A stretch of 37,815 nt of DNA from contig CADBIU010000041.1 of NCBI GenBank assembly GCA_902794825.1, positions 1-37,815 on the forward strand, in the 5' to 3' direction. A program made the position numbers and the translations under genes. The stretch comes from an uncultured Lachnospiraceae bacterium. Lineage in GTDB: Bacteria; Bacillota; Clostridia; Lachnospirales; Lachnospiraceae. The notes under the pieces are model-generated. The model was not told the DNA's origin, did no database searches, and saw only the letters and a list, made by a program, of their open reading frames with translations. Below, in pieces: positions 15,645-25,106 of this stretch (position 1 is the first letter of the stretch; every line of letters starts with the position of its first letter).

Positions 15645-16613
15645 ATGGCTAAAGAAATAAGACAAATTGGCGTATTGACCAGCGGCGGAGATTCGCCCGG
15701 TATGAATGCGGCGATCCGTGCGGTTGCCAGAGAAGCGATGCATAACAAGTGCAAGGTGATCGGAATTCAGAGAGGCTACAAGGGCCTTCTGAACGAAGAG
15801 TTCAAGGAGATGAAATCTGTCGATGTAGCAGGTATCATCCAGATGGGCGGCACCATTCTCGGAACGGCAAGATGCCCCGAGTTCAAGGAAGAGGAAGTAC
15901 AGCAGAAAGCTGCTGACATCTGCAGGAAGCACGGCATTGACGGTATCGTCGTGATCGGCGGTGACGGCTCTTACCGCGGAGCGCAGGCCCTTTCCCGTCA
16001 TGGCGTCAATACGATCGGACTGCCCGGAACGATCGATCTTGACATCACCTGTACAGATTACACGATCGGTTTTGATACGGCTGTCAACACAGCCATGGAA
16101 GCGATCGACAAGGTAAAGGACACATCTTCCTCCCATGAGAGATGCAGTATCATCGAGGTCATGGGACGTCACGCGGGCTATATCGCACTCTGGTGCGGCA
16201 TCGCGAACGGCGCAGAGGATATCCTGATCCCCGAGAAGTATGACTACGACGAGCAGAAGATCGTCGATCATATCATCATCAACAGGCGTCTGGGCAAGAA
16301 GCATCACCTGATCATCAATGCGGAGGGCATCGGCCACTCCACATCAATGGCGAGAAGGATCGAGGCTGCGACAGGCATTGAGACCCGTGCGACGATCCTG
16401 GGCTATATGCAGCGCGGCGGCTCACCTACCTGTAAAGACCGCTACTATGCATCTGTCATGGGCGCGTACGCGGCAGATATTCTGGTACAGGGAAAGACAA
16501 ACAGGGTCGTCTGCTACAGAAACGGCCAGTTTGTGGATCTGGACATTGAGGAAGCGCTTGCCATGACCAAGAATATTTCGGAGTACGAGTACCAGATCAG
16601 TCAGCATCTGTAA
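15645..16613 (+). CDS. pfkA: ATP-dependent 6-phosphofructokinase
   Basis: 322 residues. It phosphorylates fructose 6-phosphate to fructose 1,6-bisphosphate in glycolysis. IGVLTSGGDSPGMNAAIRAV and VVIGGDGSYRGAQAL are the ATP-binding motifs; the Gly after GGDGS... favours ATP over pyrophosphate. The catalytic loop reads PGTIDLDITCTDYTIGFDTAVNT: the two Asp of the usual TIDND are kept, but the Asn between them is Leu, which is unusual. EVMGRHAGYIAL and LGYMQRGGSPTCKDR follow as expected. GCGGAGG precedes the ATG. It has its own promoter and terminator, so it is probably a single-gene unit within the block. Confidence 0.95.
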   Translation: MAKEIRQIGVLTSGGDSPGMNAAIRAVAREAMHNKCKVIGIQRGYKGLLNEEFKEMKSVDVAGIIQMGGTILGTARCPEFKEEEVQQKAADICRKHGIDGIVVIGGDGSYRGAQALSRHGVNTIGLPGTIDLDITCTDYTIGFDTAVNTAMEAIDKVKDTSSSHERCSIIEVMGRHAGYIALWCGIANGAEDILIPEKYDYDEQKIVDHIIINRRLGKKHHLIINAEGIGHSTSMARRIEAATGIETRATILGYMQRGGSPTCKDRYYASVMGAYAADILVQGKTNRVVCYRNGQFVDLDIEEALAMTKNISEYEYQISQHL

Positions 16614-16641
16614 TGATCGTACAGATTAACTGTAATTACGC

Positions 16642-16671
16642 AGGCCGGGCGATTAAATCGTCCGGCCTTTC
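16642..16671 (+). terminator. Terminator after pfkA
   Basis: A 12-bp stem (16642-16653 with 16657-16668, one G-U pair) with a three-base loop, followed by TTTC. The U tract is short, so efficiency may be partial. Confidence 0.6.
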
Positions 16672-16689
16672 AAATTGCGGGAGTTTTAT

Positions 16690-17469
16690 ATGACAGAGAG
16701 AATCACTTCAGCCTCCAATCCGCGGGTCAAGAGACTGACAGCCCTGGGCAGGAAGGCGAAACTGAGAAGAGAAGAGCGCGTTTTCATTATAGAGGGGGAG
16801 CGCCTCTATACGGATACTCCGAGGAAATATCTTAAAGAAATCTACATGACAGAAGAGTTTCTGAACGGGAAGCACGGAGGATCGGAGCCCGACAACTGCA
16901 CGATCGTCACGCCGGAGATCATGCGGAAGATCTCTGACACGGATACGCCGCAAGGAGTACTCTGCGTGGCGAAGATGCCGGCTTACAGAAGGGAAGACCT
17001 AATGGGTCAGACCCCTCTTCTTCTTCTCCTCGAGAACATTCAGGATCCCGGCAATCTGGGAACGATGATAAGGACCGCGGAGGCTGCGGGAGTGACAGGA
17101 GTCATGATGAGCCGTGACACAGTGGACCTGTTCAATCCCAAGACCGTGAGAGCCACCATGAGCGCGATCTTCCGGATGCCGTTTCTGTATACAGACGACC
17201 TGGTCGGTGAGATCGGGCGGCTCAGAAAGGAAGGTATCGCGGTCTATGCGGCCCATCTGCGGGCGAGCAGACCTTATGATGAAGCTGACTGCAGAAAACC
17301 CTGCGCTTTTTTGATCGGGAATGAGGGTAACGGACTGACAGACGATGCGGCGGACGCGGCAGACGGAAGGGTTCACATTCCGATGCTGGGAAGCATCGAG
17401 TCACTGAACGCGGCCATGGCAGCAGGAATCCTTATGTTTGAAGCCGCAAGACAGCGAAGGAAGAATTGA
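16690..17469 (+). CDS. RNA 2'-O-methyltransferase, TrmH/SpoU family
   Basis: 259 residues. ITSASNPRVKRLTALGRKAKLRREERVFIIEGERL is the N-terminal substrate-binding domain of the RlmB/TsnR-like group. The SPOUT knot is seen in LLLLENIQDPGNLGTMIRTAEAAG, FLIGNEGNGLTD and HIPMLGSIESLNAAMAAGILMFEA, the three motifs that bind S-adenosylmethionine. It probably methylates a ribose in rRNA; the exact site cannot be told from sequence alone. The ATG at 16690 is chosen because GGGAG lies nine nt upstream; an earlier TTG at 16675 is in frame but less likely. Confidence 0.9.
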   Translation: MTERITSASNPRVKRLTALGRKAKLRREERVFIIEGERLYTDTPRKYLKEIYMTEEFLNGKHGGSEPDNCTIVTPEIMRKISDTDTPQGVLCVAKMPAYRREDLMGQTPLLLLLENIQDPGNLGTMIRTAEAAGVTGVMMSRDTVDLFNPKTVRATMSAIFRMPFLYTDDLVGEIGRLRKEGIAVYAAHLRASRPYDEADCRKPCAFLIGNEGNGLTDDAADAADGRVHIPMLGSIESLNAAMAAGILMFEAARQRRKN

Positions 17470-17520
17470 GAAGGCGGAGTGATCGGCATATCGCTTGCGT
17501 GAAGCATCGCACGAAAGTGA

Positions 17521-17549
17521 TTTAATTCTTTGTAGTTCTATGCTATATT
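17521..17549 (+). promoter_or_regulatory. Predicted extended -10 promoter for nfeD
   Basis: TTTAAT (17521-17526), a 17-nt spacer and TATATT (17544-17549) preceded by TGC (extended -10). A 7-bp hairpin (TCAGCAC/GTGCTGA, 17558-17581) lies in the leader before nfeD. Confidence 0.5.
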
Positions 17550-17636
17550 GTAACTGTTCAGCACAAGGTAAGAAGTGCTGATCAAATCCGTTATATACTG
17601 CAGGACCATTTGGAAATGTCGAAGGAGGTGTTGAAT

Positions 17637-18092
17637 ATGTCATTGAGTATGACACAATTCTGGCTGATCGCCATAGCGCTTCTCCTGCTTGTTGAGTTTG
17701 CGACCTCGGCGCTGACAACGATCTGGTTTGCAGGAGGTGCCCTGATCGCTCTGTTGTGCGCGATCGCGGGCGGACCGGTATGGCTGCAGGTAGTATTGTT
17801 CATTGCGGGATCCGCGGTTCTGCTGCTGCTCACAAGACCCATGGCAGTGAAGATGCTGAAAAAGGGAACAGTCGCCACAAACGCGGACAGCCTGATCGGA
17901 CGGGAGGCCGTCGTCACGGAGAGGATCGACAACCTGCGCAGCACAGGAACTGTTCAGGTCAACGGACAAGAGTGGACCGCCAGGAGCGTCAATCCGGAGC
18001 ACGTCATTGAAAAGGATGAGGTCGTCATGGTCCGTTCCATCGAGGGCGTGAAGCTGATCGTCGGCAGACGGATAGACAGGACAGAGGAGTAA
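17637..18092 (+). CDS. NfeD-like membrane protein
   Basis: 151 residues. Two or three hydrophobic segments (FWLIAIALLLLVEFATSAL, IWFAGGALIALLCAIAGG, WLQVVLFIAGSAVLLLLT) precede a soluble C-terminal domain with LIGREAVVTERIDNLRSTGTVQVNGQEWTARS, the OB-fold of NfeD. NfeD proteins associate with SPFH/stomatin proteins, and such a protein is encoded 89 nt downstream, so the pair probably forms a membrane microdomain complex. The ATG at 17637 has AAGGAGG eight nt upstream and is preferred to in-frame ATGs at 17610 and 17619. Confidence 0.9.
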   Translation: MSLSMTQFWLIAIALLLLVEFATSALTTIWFAGGALIALLCAIAGGPVWLQVVLFIAGSAVLLLLTRPMAVKMLKKGTVATNADSLIGREAVVTERIDNLRSTGTVQVNGQEWTARSVNPEHVIEKDEVVMVRSIEGVKLIVGRRIDRTEE

Positions 18093-18181
18093 CCGCTGCA
18101 GGCAAACACTGTGTGTAAACTGACAATCAATGATCCCGTGAGGCGGATCATTGGAACCAAGAAAGAAACGAGGTAAAGAAA

Positions 18182-19126
18182 ATGCCCGGAATTATCGCTA
18201 TTGCTGTTTTGATCATAATTCTTCTCATCATTGCAGTATCCTGCATCAAGATCGTGCCTCAGGCACACGCTTATGTCATTGAGCGCCTCGGCGCATACAG
18301 CGCCACATGGGGCGTAGGTCTTCACTTCAAGATCCCTTTCATTGAGAGAGTAGCAAGAAGAGTCAACCTCAAGGAGCAGGTAGTTGACTTCCCTCCTCAG
18401 CCCGTTATCACGAAGGATAACGTCACAATGCAGATCGATTCCATCGTGTTCTTCCAGATCACGGACGCGAAGCTCTTCACATACGGTGTTGAGAATCCGA
18501 TCATGGCTATCGAGAACCTGACAGCTACGACACTGAGAAATATCATCGGTGAGCTGGACCTGGACGAGACACTGACCTCCCGCGAGATCATCAACGCGAA
18601 GATGCGCTCCTCTCTGGACGTCGCGACAGACCCCTGGGGAATCAAGGTAACCCGCGTTGAGCTCAAGAACATCACTCCTCCTTCAGCGATCCGCGAAGCG
18701 ATGGAGAAGCAGATGAAGGCAGAGCGTGAGAGACGTGAATCCATCCTGAAGGCGGAAGGTGAGAAGAAGTCGGCCATCCTTGTGGCAGAAGGCCAGAAGG
18801 AATCCATGATCCTGCAGGCGGAAGCGGACAAGAGAGCTACGATCCTTGCCGCGGAAGCACAGAAAGAGAAGATGATCCAGGAGGCAGCAGGCCGAAGCGA
18901 GGCGATCCGCCAGGTGCAGCAGGCAAATGCGGACGGTATCCGCATGATCCGCGAGGCGGGCGCTGACGAGGCTGTTCTTACGATCAAGAGCCTTGAGGCC
19001 TTTGCCCAGGCGGCAGACGGCAAGGCAACCAAGATCATCATTCCCTCGGAGATCCAGGGTATTGCAGGCCTTGCGGCGTCTCTCAAGGAGATGGTCAAGG
19101 AAGACGGCGCTGCCGGAAAGAAGTAA
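18182..19126 (+). CDS. SPFH/band 7 (stomatin-prohibitin) membrane protein
   Basis: 314 residues. One N-terminal membrane segment (IIAIAVLIIILLIIAVSCIKIV) is followed by QAHAYVIERLGAYSATWGVGLHFKIPFIERVARRVNLKEQ, the start of the band 7 domain. ELDLDETLTSREIINAKM and WGIKVTRVELKNITPP are characteristic of the QmcA/YbbK-like subgroup. Residues 180-260 form an Ala/Glu/Lys-rich coiled coil. It is paired with the upstream NfeD protein. GAGG lies ten nt before the ATG. A 9-bp hairpin (18128-18136 with 18145-18153) without a T tract sits in the gap between the two genes. Confidence 0.92.
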   Translation: MPGIIAIAVLIIILLIIAVSCIKIVPQAHAYVIERLGAYSATWGVGLHFKIPFIERVARRVNLKEQVVDFPPQPVITKDNVTMQIDSIVFFQITDAKLFTYGVENPIMAIENLTATTLRNIIGELDLDETLTSREIINAKMRSSLDVATDPWGIKVTRVELKNITPPSAIREAMEKQMKAERERRESILKAEGEKKSAILVAEGQKESMILQAEADKRATILAAEAQKEKMIQEAAGRSEAIRQVQQANADGIRMIREAGADEAVLTIKSLEAFAQAADGKATKIIIPSEIQGIAGLAASLKEMVKEDGAAGKK

Positions 19127-19145
19127 GAAAGGATAGACTGTACCA

Positions 19146-20135
19146 ATGGCTGTGAATCTTAAAGGAAGAGACTTTCTTAAACTGCTGGATTTCAGCGCGG
19201 AGGAGATCGGGTATTTCCTCGACCTCGCCGCGGACCTCAAGGACAAGAAGAAAAAGGGCGTTCCCCACAAGATGTTTGAGGGGAAGAACATCGCTCTGAT
19301 CTTTGAGAAGACCAGCACCAGGACACGCTGCTCCTTCGAGGTGGCGGGACACGATCTCGGCATGGGCACCACATATCTGGATCCTTCCGGATCACAGATC
19401 GGCAAGAAAGAGAGCATCGCGGATACCGCCCGCGTACTGGCAAGCATGTACGACGGTATCGAGTACCGCGGCTACGGCCAGGAGATCGTCGAGGAATTGG
19501 CAAAATACAGCAAGGTTCCCGTCTGGAACGGCCTTACCAATGAGTTCCATCCCACCCAGATGCTGGCTGATCTGCTCACCATCAGAGAGCAGTTCGGCTA
19601 TGTGAAGGGCATAAAGCTCAGTTTCTTCGGCGACTGCCGCTACAACATGGCGAACAGCTGGATGGTGGCCGGAGCCAAGATGGGAATGCACATCACTCTC
19701 TGCGCCAACAAAAAGTACTTCCCCGACGAAGAACTGGTGAAGACCTGCAGAGAGATCGCGGCTGAAAGCGGCGGCAGCATCACTCTGACGGAGGACGCTA
19801 AGGAAGGCGCTAAGGGTGCCGATGTCCTCTACACGGACGTGTGGGTATCCATGGGAGAGCCGATGGAAGCCTGGGCGGAGAGGATCGAAGAGATGAAGCC
19901 CTACCAGGTGACGAAGGAACTGATGGATCTCGCCGGTGAAAAGGCTATATTCATGCACTGCCTTCCCGCTTTCCATGATCAGGGAACCGGTATCGGAAGA
20001 GAGATCTTCGAGCAGTTTGGAATGGCTGAACTTGAGGTGACGGACGAAGTCTTTGAGGGACCCGGATCCAGAGTATTTGAGGAAGCTGAGAATCGTATGC
20101 ACACCATCAAAGCTGTGATGGCAGCTACGCTCTAA
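19146..20135 (+). CDS. argF: Ornithine carbamoyltransferase
   Basis: 329 residues. It forms citrulline from ornithine and carbamoyl phosphate (or the reverse in the arginine deiminase route). [15 protein letters not shown] is the carbamoyl-phosphate site, [14 protein letters not shown] and [16 protein letters not shown] are conserved substrate loops, and [10 protein letters not shown] contains the catalytic Cys. No other arginine gene is in the window, so direction of use cannot be judged from context. It starts 19 nt after the SPFH gene with AAAGGA somewhat far upstream. Confidence 0.95.
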   Translation: MAVNLKGRDFLKLLDFSAEEIGYFLDLAADLKDKKKKGVPHKMFEGKNIALIFEKTSTRTRCSFEVAGHDLGMGTTYLDPSGSQIGKKESIADTARVLASMYDGIEYRGYGQEIVEELAKYSKVPVWNGLTNEFHPTQMLADLLTIREQFGYVKGIKLSFFGDCRYNMANSWMVAGAKMGMHITLCANKKYFPDEELVKTCREIAAESGGSITLTEDAKEGAKGADVLYTDVWVSMGEPMEAWAERIEEMKPYQVTKELMDLAGEKAIFMHCLPAFHDQGTGIGREIFEQFGMAELEVTDEVFEGPGSRVFEEAENRMHTIKAVMAATL

Positions 20136-20199
20136 AGAAATTCAGACTATCTCTGCGGCAAGATCGATTGCCGATCATTAGCAGGCGGTACACAGCAGT

Positions 20200-21216
20200 A
20201 TGGACAGAAAACAGGAAGTTTTGCGCCAGCTCAGGGAAGCTGACGGTTACGTGTCCGGACAGCAGCTCTGTGAGGCACTGGGCGTGTCGAGAACGGCTGT
20301 CTGGAAGATCATAAACAGACTCAAGGAAGACGGATATCCGATCGAGGCGGTGACCAATAAGGGGTACCGCCTTCTTTCTGTGGAGGGGAGAGATCTCTTC
20401 AATCAGGAGGAACTGGAGAGGCGTCTTACGACCCGCTGGGCAGGCCATCCCCTGATCTATTCGGAGGAGACAGGATCAACAAATTCGGATATTTTCGGAT
20501 TCTCGGACAGGGGATACCCGCAGGGAACTCTGGCAGTGACCTCCAAGCAGACGACCGGAAAGGGAAGAAGAGGACGTACCTGGATCTCTCCGCCCGGCGT
20601 CAATATCTATATGAGCATTCTCTTAAAGCCTGATTTCAGACCTGAAACGGCTCCGATGCTGACACTGGTCATGGCTATGTCCGTATTCAGGGCATGTAAG
20701 GAGTTGTACGGAGATGAGTGCGTTTTCGGCATCAAGTGGCCCAACGACATTGTGGTGAGCGCCCGGGGAGAGAATTACCATAAGATCTGCGGTATTTTGA
20801 CAGAGATGCGCATGGAGGAGAAGGAGATCCGGGACATTGTGATCGGGATCGGGATCAATGTAAATCAGACTGAGTTTCCGGAGGAGATCAGTCAGACAGC
20901 CGGGTCGCTGGTTCTGGCACTTGGAAGAGAGGTCAGCAGGGCGGACCTGACGGCAGCGGTCTGGAAATATTTTGAAGAATATTATGAGAGATTTGCCGAG
21001 GCTCAGACCCTCAAACCTCTGAGGGAGGAATATGAGAGCGCGTTGGTTAACAGAGGACGGAAAGTCAGAGTTCTGGATCCCTCGACGCCTTTCGAGGGGA
21101 CTGCCATGGGAATCAATGATCTGGGTGAACTGCTCGTTCAGCCTGATGATGGTTCGGCTGTCATGGCAGTCGGAACAGGAGAAGTCTCGGTAAGAGGCGT
21201 TATGGGCTATGTGTGA
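20200..21216 (+). CDS. birA: Bifunctional biotin--[acetyl-CoA-carboxylase] ligase/repressor BirA
   Basis: 338 residues. The first 60 residues form a winged helix-turn-helix (VSGQQLCEALGVSRTAVWKIINRLKEDGYPIEAVTNKGYRL), so it probably also represses biotin genes. The ligase domain has TGSTNSD, the biotinyl-AMP loop TTGKGRRGRTWISPPGVNIYMSILLKP, and KWPNDIV. A C-terminal SH3-like domain starts near residue 285. No biotin genes are in the window. Confidence 0.94.
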   Translation: MDRKQEVLRQLREADGYVSGQQLCEALGVSRTAVWKIINRLKEDGYPIEAVTNKGYRLLSVEGRDLFNQEELERRLTTRWAGHPLIYSEETGSTNSDIFGFSDRGYPQGTLAVTSKQTTGKGRRGRTWISPPGVNIYMSILLKPDFRPETAPMLTLVMAMSVFRACKELYGDECVFGIKWPNDIVVSARGENYHKICGILTEMRMEEKEIRDIVIGIGINVNQTEFPEEISQTAGSLVLALGREVSRADLTAAVWKYFEEYYERFAEAQTLKPLREEYESALVNRGRKVRVLDPSTPFEGTAMGINDLGELLVQPDDGSAVMAVGTGEVSVRGVMGYV

Positions 21217-21240
21217 GAATACCCGGAATGGAGACGGAAA

Positions 21241-21660
21241 ATGGACAACAGAAATAATGAAGAAATGAATCAGGAAATGACCGGCAATGTGGATGCGGAT
21301 CGTTTCCGCGTAGTGCTCTGCGGGGCTAACGCCTACGAGAAGAAATACTATTTTAATAACAAGTTTGACAAGATTCCGGAGAACATCAAAGAGGAACTGC
21401 ACATAATCTGTGTGCTCTTTACAGAGGAAGTGGGCGGCATTTTCACCATCGGATTCACTCCCTATGGAGATGTGGAGATGGATACACAGCACGAGGAGGG
21501 CGACCTTCTTTATGATGACATCGGCGCAGAGCTTCTGATGAAGGAGATCCGCAGGAAGAAGGCTGAGATGTTTAAGGCACTTTCCATCTACTTCAAGGTG
21601 ACCTTCCTGCATCAGGACGCCGCGGAGCTGCTTGAACAGGATGACGAGGAAGAGGAATAA
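21241..21660 (+). CDS. DUF6145-type conserved protein, unknown function
   Basis: 139 residues. FRVVLCGANAYEKKYYFNNKFDKIPENIKEELHIICVLFTEEVGGIFTIGF resembles the DUF6145 family that I associate with Lachnospiraceae, where it neighbours dusB. The last residues are a run of Glu and Asp (LEQDDEEEE). No catalytic motif or membrane segment is evident. GGAG precedes the ATG; dusB follows within ten nt, so the two are cotranscribed. Family name is from memory. Confidence 0.75.
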   Translation: MDNRNNEEMNQEMTGNVDADRFRVVLCGANAYEKKYYFNNKFDKIPENIKEELHIICVLFTEEVGGIFTIGFTPYGDVEMDTQHEEGDLLYDDIGAELLMKEIRRKKAEMFKALSIYFKVTFLHQDAAELLEQDDEEEE

Positions 21661-21669
21661 GAATTGGAA

Positions 21670-22653
21670 ATGAACAGATACGCATCCCCGTTTCAGATCG
21701 GGAATGTGACGATCCCCAACCGAACAGTTTTCGCACCGATGGCAGGAGTTTCAGACCTGCCTTTTCGTCTGTTATGCCACGAACAGGGGGCAGGGCTTGT
21801 GTGCATGGAGATGATCAGCGCCAAAGCGATCACTTTCCACAGCCGCAGGACCGGAGAACTCTGGGAGACCGCCCCGGAGGAAAAGCCTGTATCGCTCCAG
21901 ATCTTCGGCCATGAGCCCGATGTGATGGCTGAAGCCTGCCGGATCCTTGAGGACCAGACCTTCGACATTCTGGACATCAACATGGGATGCCCGGTGCCCA
22001 AGATCGTAGGCAATCAGGAGGGCTCGGCCCTGATGAGGGATCCAAGCCTTATCGAAAAGGTCGTGCGTGCCTGCGTTGATAATTCCAGCCGCCCTGTGAC
22101 GGTCAAGATCCGGAAGGGATTTGACGCAGACCATGTAAACGCTGTGGAATGCGCGCTGGCAGCCCAGGAGGGAGGAGCCTCAGCCGTGGCGGTACACGGC
22201 AGAACCCGGGAGCAGATGTACAGCGGAGAGGCGGACTGGTCTGTTATCGCAGATGTCAAAAAAGCGCTCACCATTCCTGCCATCGGCAACGGAGACGTTG
22301 TGGACGGGCCGAGTGCAAAAAGAATGATGGACGAGACCGGGTGTGACGCCGTGATGATCGCAAGAGCGGCCCAGGGAAATCCCTGGATCTTCAGGGAAGT
22401 GAACGCGTATCTTGAAAACGGAGCGATCCTGGAGAGACCGCCCAGAAGAGAAGTCGTGAAGATGATCCTGCGGCACGCGCAGATGCTGTGCGACTGCAAG
22501 GGCGAGAGAGTTGGAATGCGCGAGATGAGAGGCCATGTTCACAATTATCTGACCGGCTTCCCGGGAGCCTCCAAAGTGAGGAAGAAAGTGAACTCGATCA
22601 CTACTTTGGCCGAGCTGCAGACGCTCCTCGCCAAAGAATATCCGTATGCTTGA
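21670..22653 (+). CDS. dusB: tRNA-dihydrouridine synthase DusB
   Basis: 327 residues, FMN-dependent TIM barrel that reduces uridines in the tRNA D-loop. NRTVFAPMAGVSDLPFRLLC is the family start, MGCPVPKIVGNQEGSALM contains the catalytic Cys, VTVKIRKGF and VAVHGRTREQMYSGEADWS are substrate and flavin loops, and GNGDVVDG and IARAAQGNPWIF close the FMN site. The ATG at 21670 is preferred; a TTG at 21664 is in frame two codons upstream. The greA promoter -35 box overlaps its stop. Confidence 0.95.
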   Translation: MNRYASPFQIGNVTIPNRTVFAPMAGVSDLPFRLLCHEQGAGLVCMEMISAKAITFHSRRTGELWETAPEEKPVSLQIFGHEPDVMAEACRILEDQTFDILDINMGCPVPKIVGNQEGSALMRDPSLIEKVVRACVDNSSRPVTVKIRKGFDADHVNAVECALAAQEGGASAVAVHGRTREQMYSGEADWSVIADVKKALTIPAIGNGDVVDGPSAKRMMDETGCDAVMIARAAQGNPWIFREVNAYLENGAILERPPRREVVKMILRHAQMLCDCKGERVGMREMRGHVHNYLTGFPGASKVRKKVNSITTLAELQTLLAKEYPYA

Positions 22654-22679
22654 CAATGATACCGATACTCTTGTATAAT
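22650..22679 (+). promoter_or_regulatory. Predicted strong promoter for greA
   Basis: TTGACA (22650-22655), an 18-nt spacer and TATAAT (22674-22679), both perfect consensus. The -35 box contains the dusB stop codon. Confidence 0.8.
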
Positions 22680-22746
22680 TCAGTGTCAATGGAAAAATCG
22701 GAAATGGTTTTGAAAAAGTATAGTAAATAAAGTTTGGGAGCACGAA

Positions 22747-23232
22747 ATGGAAGAGAAAAAGAACATTCTGACAAGAGAAGGCCTCAAGAGATACGAGGAT
22801 GAACTTCATGAACTCAAGGTTGTCAGAAGAAAAGAAGTAGCACAGAAGATCAAGGAAGCAAGAGAGCAGGGCGACCTCTCCGAGAACGCCGAGTACGATG
22901 CAGCCAAGGATGAGCAGAGAGACATCGAGGCAAGGATCGAAGAGCTTGAGAAGATTCTCAAGAATGTCGAAGTCGTGGATGACGAGGATGTCACCGCTGA
23001 CAGAGTCATGATCGGCAGCAAGATCGTGATCTTTGACATGGAGTTCAGCGAAAAACTGTCTTATAAGATCGTAGGCTCTACAGAGGCCAACAGCATCAAG
23101 GGCAAGATCTCCAATGAGTCTCCTGTCGGGAAGGCACTGATCGGGGCGCACGTGGGAGATGTCGTAACAGTACATTCCCCTGCCGGTGAGAGCCAGTACA
23201 GGGTCCTTGAGATCACAGCTCCCAACAAATAA
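22747..23232 (+). CDS. greA: Transcription elongation factor GreA
   Basis: 161 residues. It rescues backtracked RNA polymerase by stimulating transcript cleavage. LTREGLKRYEDELHELKVVRRKEVAQKIKEAREQGDLSENAEYDAAKDEQ is the N-terminal coiled coil with the acidic tip (DLSENAEY), and the C-terminal globular domain ends SPVGKALIGAHVGDVVTVHSPAGESQYRVLEI. Length is standard. GGGAG precedes the ATG; it has its own promoter and a terminator. Confidence 0.97.
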   Translation: MEEKKNILTREGLKRYEDELHELKVVRRKEVAQKIKEAREQGDLSENAEYDAAKDEQRDIEARIEELEKILKNVEVVDDEDVTADRVMIGSKIVIFDMEFSEKLSYKIVGSTEANSIKGKISNESPVGKALIGAHVGDVVTVHSPAGESQYRVLEITAPNK

Positions 23233-23242
23233 GAGATTGCCT

Positions 23243-23274
23243 GCGGCGCCTTTATATGGCGCCGCTGCCTTTTT
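23243..23274 (+). terminator. Terminator after greA
   Basis: GCGGCGCC (23243-23250) pairs perfectly with GGCGCCGC (23258-23265) around a seven-base loop. TGCC and then TTTTT follow. Confidence 0.75.
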
Positions 23275-23385
23275 AATCTCAGGGGTTACTGAGATTTAAA
23301 TGATGCACACGCGTACAGATGCCGTTACGTATAGGATGTACGCGAAGTGGAAAACGAAAGCAACCACGCAGTATGGAGGAAGAAA

Positions 23386-24888
23386 GTGGCACAGAATAAC
23401 CAGCAGAAAGGTCAGCAGAAGGTTCAGGAAACATCCCAGCTCGAGAAGGTCAGAAGAGAGAAACTCGCGGAGCTGCAGGCAGCCGGAAAGGATCCTTTTC
23501 AGATAGTCAAATATAATCAGACTTACCACAGCGTGCAGATCAAACGCGATTTTGACGAGCTCGAGAACGAGACTGTCTCCATCGCCGGCCGCATGATGTT
23601 CAAGCGCGTCATGGGCAAGGCTTCGTTCTGCAACGTGCAGGATAAGGAAGGACGTATCCAGGTCTATGTGGCCAGAGATGATCTGGGCGAAGAGGCCTAC
23701 AAGGAATTCAAGCGTATGGATATCGGCGATATCATCGGCGTCAAGGGATTCGTCTTCAAGACCAAGACCGGAGAAATCTCTGTTCACGCCAAGGAACTGA
23801 CGCTTCTGTCCAAGTCCCTGACTCCGCTGCCGGAGAAGTTCCACGGCCTTCAGGATACAGACCTCAGATACCGCCAGAGATATGTTGACCTTATCATGAA
23901 CGAGGAGTCCAGAGAGACCTTCATCAAGAGATCCAAGATCATCAGCGAGATCCGCAAGTTCCTCGATGCTCGCGGCTTTATGGAAGTTGAGACCCCTATG
24001 CTTGTCTCCAATGCGGGCGGCGCTGCGGCACGTCCTTTCGAGACTCATTTCAACGCGCTGGACGAGGATGTCAAGCTCCGTATATCTCTGGAACTCTACC
24101 TCAAGAGACTGATCATCGGCGGACTCGAGAGAGTTTACGAGATCGGCCGCGTGTTCAGAAATGAAGGTGTAGATACAAGGCACAACCCTGAGTTTACCCT
24201 CATGGAGCTCTATCAGGCATATACAGACTATTACGGAATGATGGAACTGACAGAGAGCATGTTCCGCTATCTGGCGGAGAAGGTCTGCGGCACGACCACC
24301 ATTGTCTACGGCGACAAGGAAATCGACCTTGGCAAGCCTTTCAGAAAGCTCACCATGATCGACGCCATCAAGGAGCAGACAGGCATCGATTTCGATCAGG
24401 TCGCAACGACAGAGGAGGCCAAGAAGCTCGCTGACGAGCACCACATCGAGTATGAGGACCGCCACGTCAAGGGTGACATTGTAAACCTCTTCTTCGACGA
24501 GTTCTGCGAAGACAAGATGATCCAGCCTACATTTATCATGGACCATCCGATCGAGATCAGCCCTCTGACCAAGAAAAAGCCCGACGATCCCACCAAGGTT
24601 GAGAGATTCGAACTCTACATCAACGGCTGGGAGATGTGCAACGCGTACTCCGAGCTCAACGATCCCATCGATCAGAGAGAGAGATTCGCGGCGCAGGACG
24701 CACTGGCTGAGGCCGGCGACGACGAAGCGCAGCACACGGATGAAGATTTCCTGCACGCAATGGAGATCGGCATGCCTCCTACGGGCGGTATCGGATACGG
24801 CATTGACCGTCTGACTATGCTGCTTACTAACAGTGCGGCGATCAGAGACGTATTGCTGTTCCCGACAATGAAGACTGTGAAGGATTGA
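23386..24888 (+). CDS. lysS: Lysyl-tRNA synthetase, class II
   Basis: 500 residues from the preferred start. An N-terminal OB-fold ([37 protein letters not shown]) binds the anticodon. The class II core shows motif 1 ([18 protein letters not shown]), motif 2 ([29 protein letters not shown]) and motif 3 ([18 protein letters not shown]). The GTG at 23386 has GGAGGAAG upstream and gives an N-terminus like that of other LysS; a GTG at 23347 in the same frame would add 13 residues without a good ribosome site. It is the last gene of the housekeeping block. Confidence 0.95.
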   Translation: MAQNNQQKGQQKVQETSQLEKVRREKLAELQAAGKDPFQIVKYNQTYHSVQIKRDFDELENETVSIAGRMMFKRVMGKASFCNVQDKEGRIQVYVARDDLGEEAYKEFKRMDIGDIIGVKGFVFKTKTGEISVHAKELTLLSKSLTPLPEKFHGLQDTDLRYRQRYVDLIMNEESRETFIKRSKIISEIRKFLDARGFMEVETPMLVSNAGGAAARPFETHFNALDEDVKLRISLELYLKRLIIGGLERVYEIGRVFRNEGVDTRHNPEFTLMELYQAYTDYYGMMELTESMFRYLAEKVCGTTTIVYGDKEIDLGKPFRKLTMIDAIKEQTGIDFDQVATTEEAKKLADEHHIEYEDRHVKGDIVNLFFDEFCEDKMIQPTFIMDHPIEISPLTKKKPDDPTKVERFELYINGWEMCNAYSELNDPIDQRERFAAQDALAEAGDDEAQHTDEDFLHAMEIGMPPTGGIGYGIDRLTMLLTNSAAIRDVLLFPTMKTVKD

Positions 24889-24960
24889 TTGTAAGATATA
24901 GTGTATTAAAACGGCAACTAACCACTATATAATGTGGTTGCTGAACGACTAAGCTCGGCC

Positions 24961-25007
24961 GGTACATATTTAGTACATAAAAATTTTGCCCTCATATTGG
25001 TACATAT
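24961..25007. repeat. Three GTACATA repeats in the gap after lysS
   Basis: GGTACATAT at 24961-24969 and again at 24999-25007, with AGTACATA at 24972-24979 between them. They lie between the lysS stop and the plasmid-type cassette, where an element boundary would be expected. They could be recombinase binding sites, but no second attachment site is seen in the window. Confidence 0.4.
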
Positions 25008-25058
25008 GGGCTGATACGGATAGAAATCGCATAACGATTGTAGAAGAACACAATCCGC

Positions 25059-25102
25059 AGAGAGATATTTTCCAAAACATATTGGAAGATATCTCTCTTT
25101 TT
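25059..25102 (+). terminator. Strong intrinsic terminator downstream of lysS
   Basis: A 17-bp stem (25059-25075 with 25082-25098, one G-U pair), a six-base loop, and TTTTTATTT. It is 170 nt after the lysS stop and just before the structured element ahead of parA. Confidence 0.85.
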
Positions 25103-25106
25103 ATTT

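Noticed and set aside
23296-24756. 486-codon open frame on the minus strand opposite lysS
   Set aside because: It lies antisense to intact lysS, has no family features, and is explained by codon bias in lysS.
24909-24955. Hairpin GCAAC...CCAC/GTGGTTGC with TATAAT-like loop as a lysS terminator
   Set aside because: The stem has a bulge and is not followed by a T tract; the terminator at 25059-25102 is much stronger.
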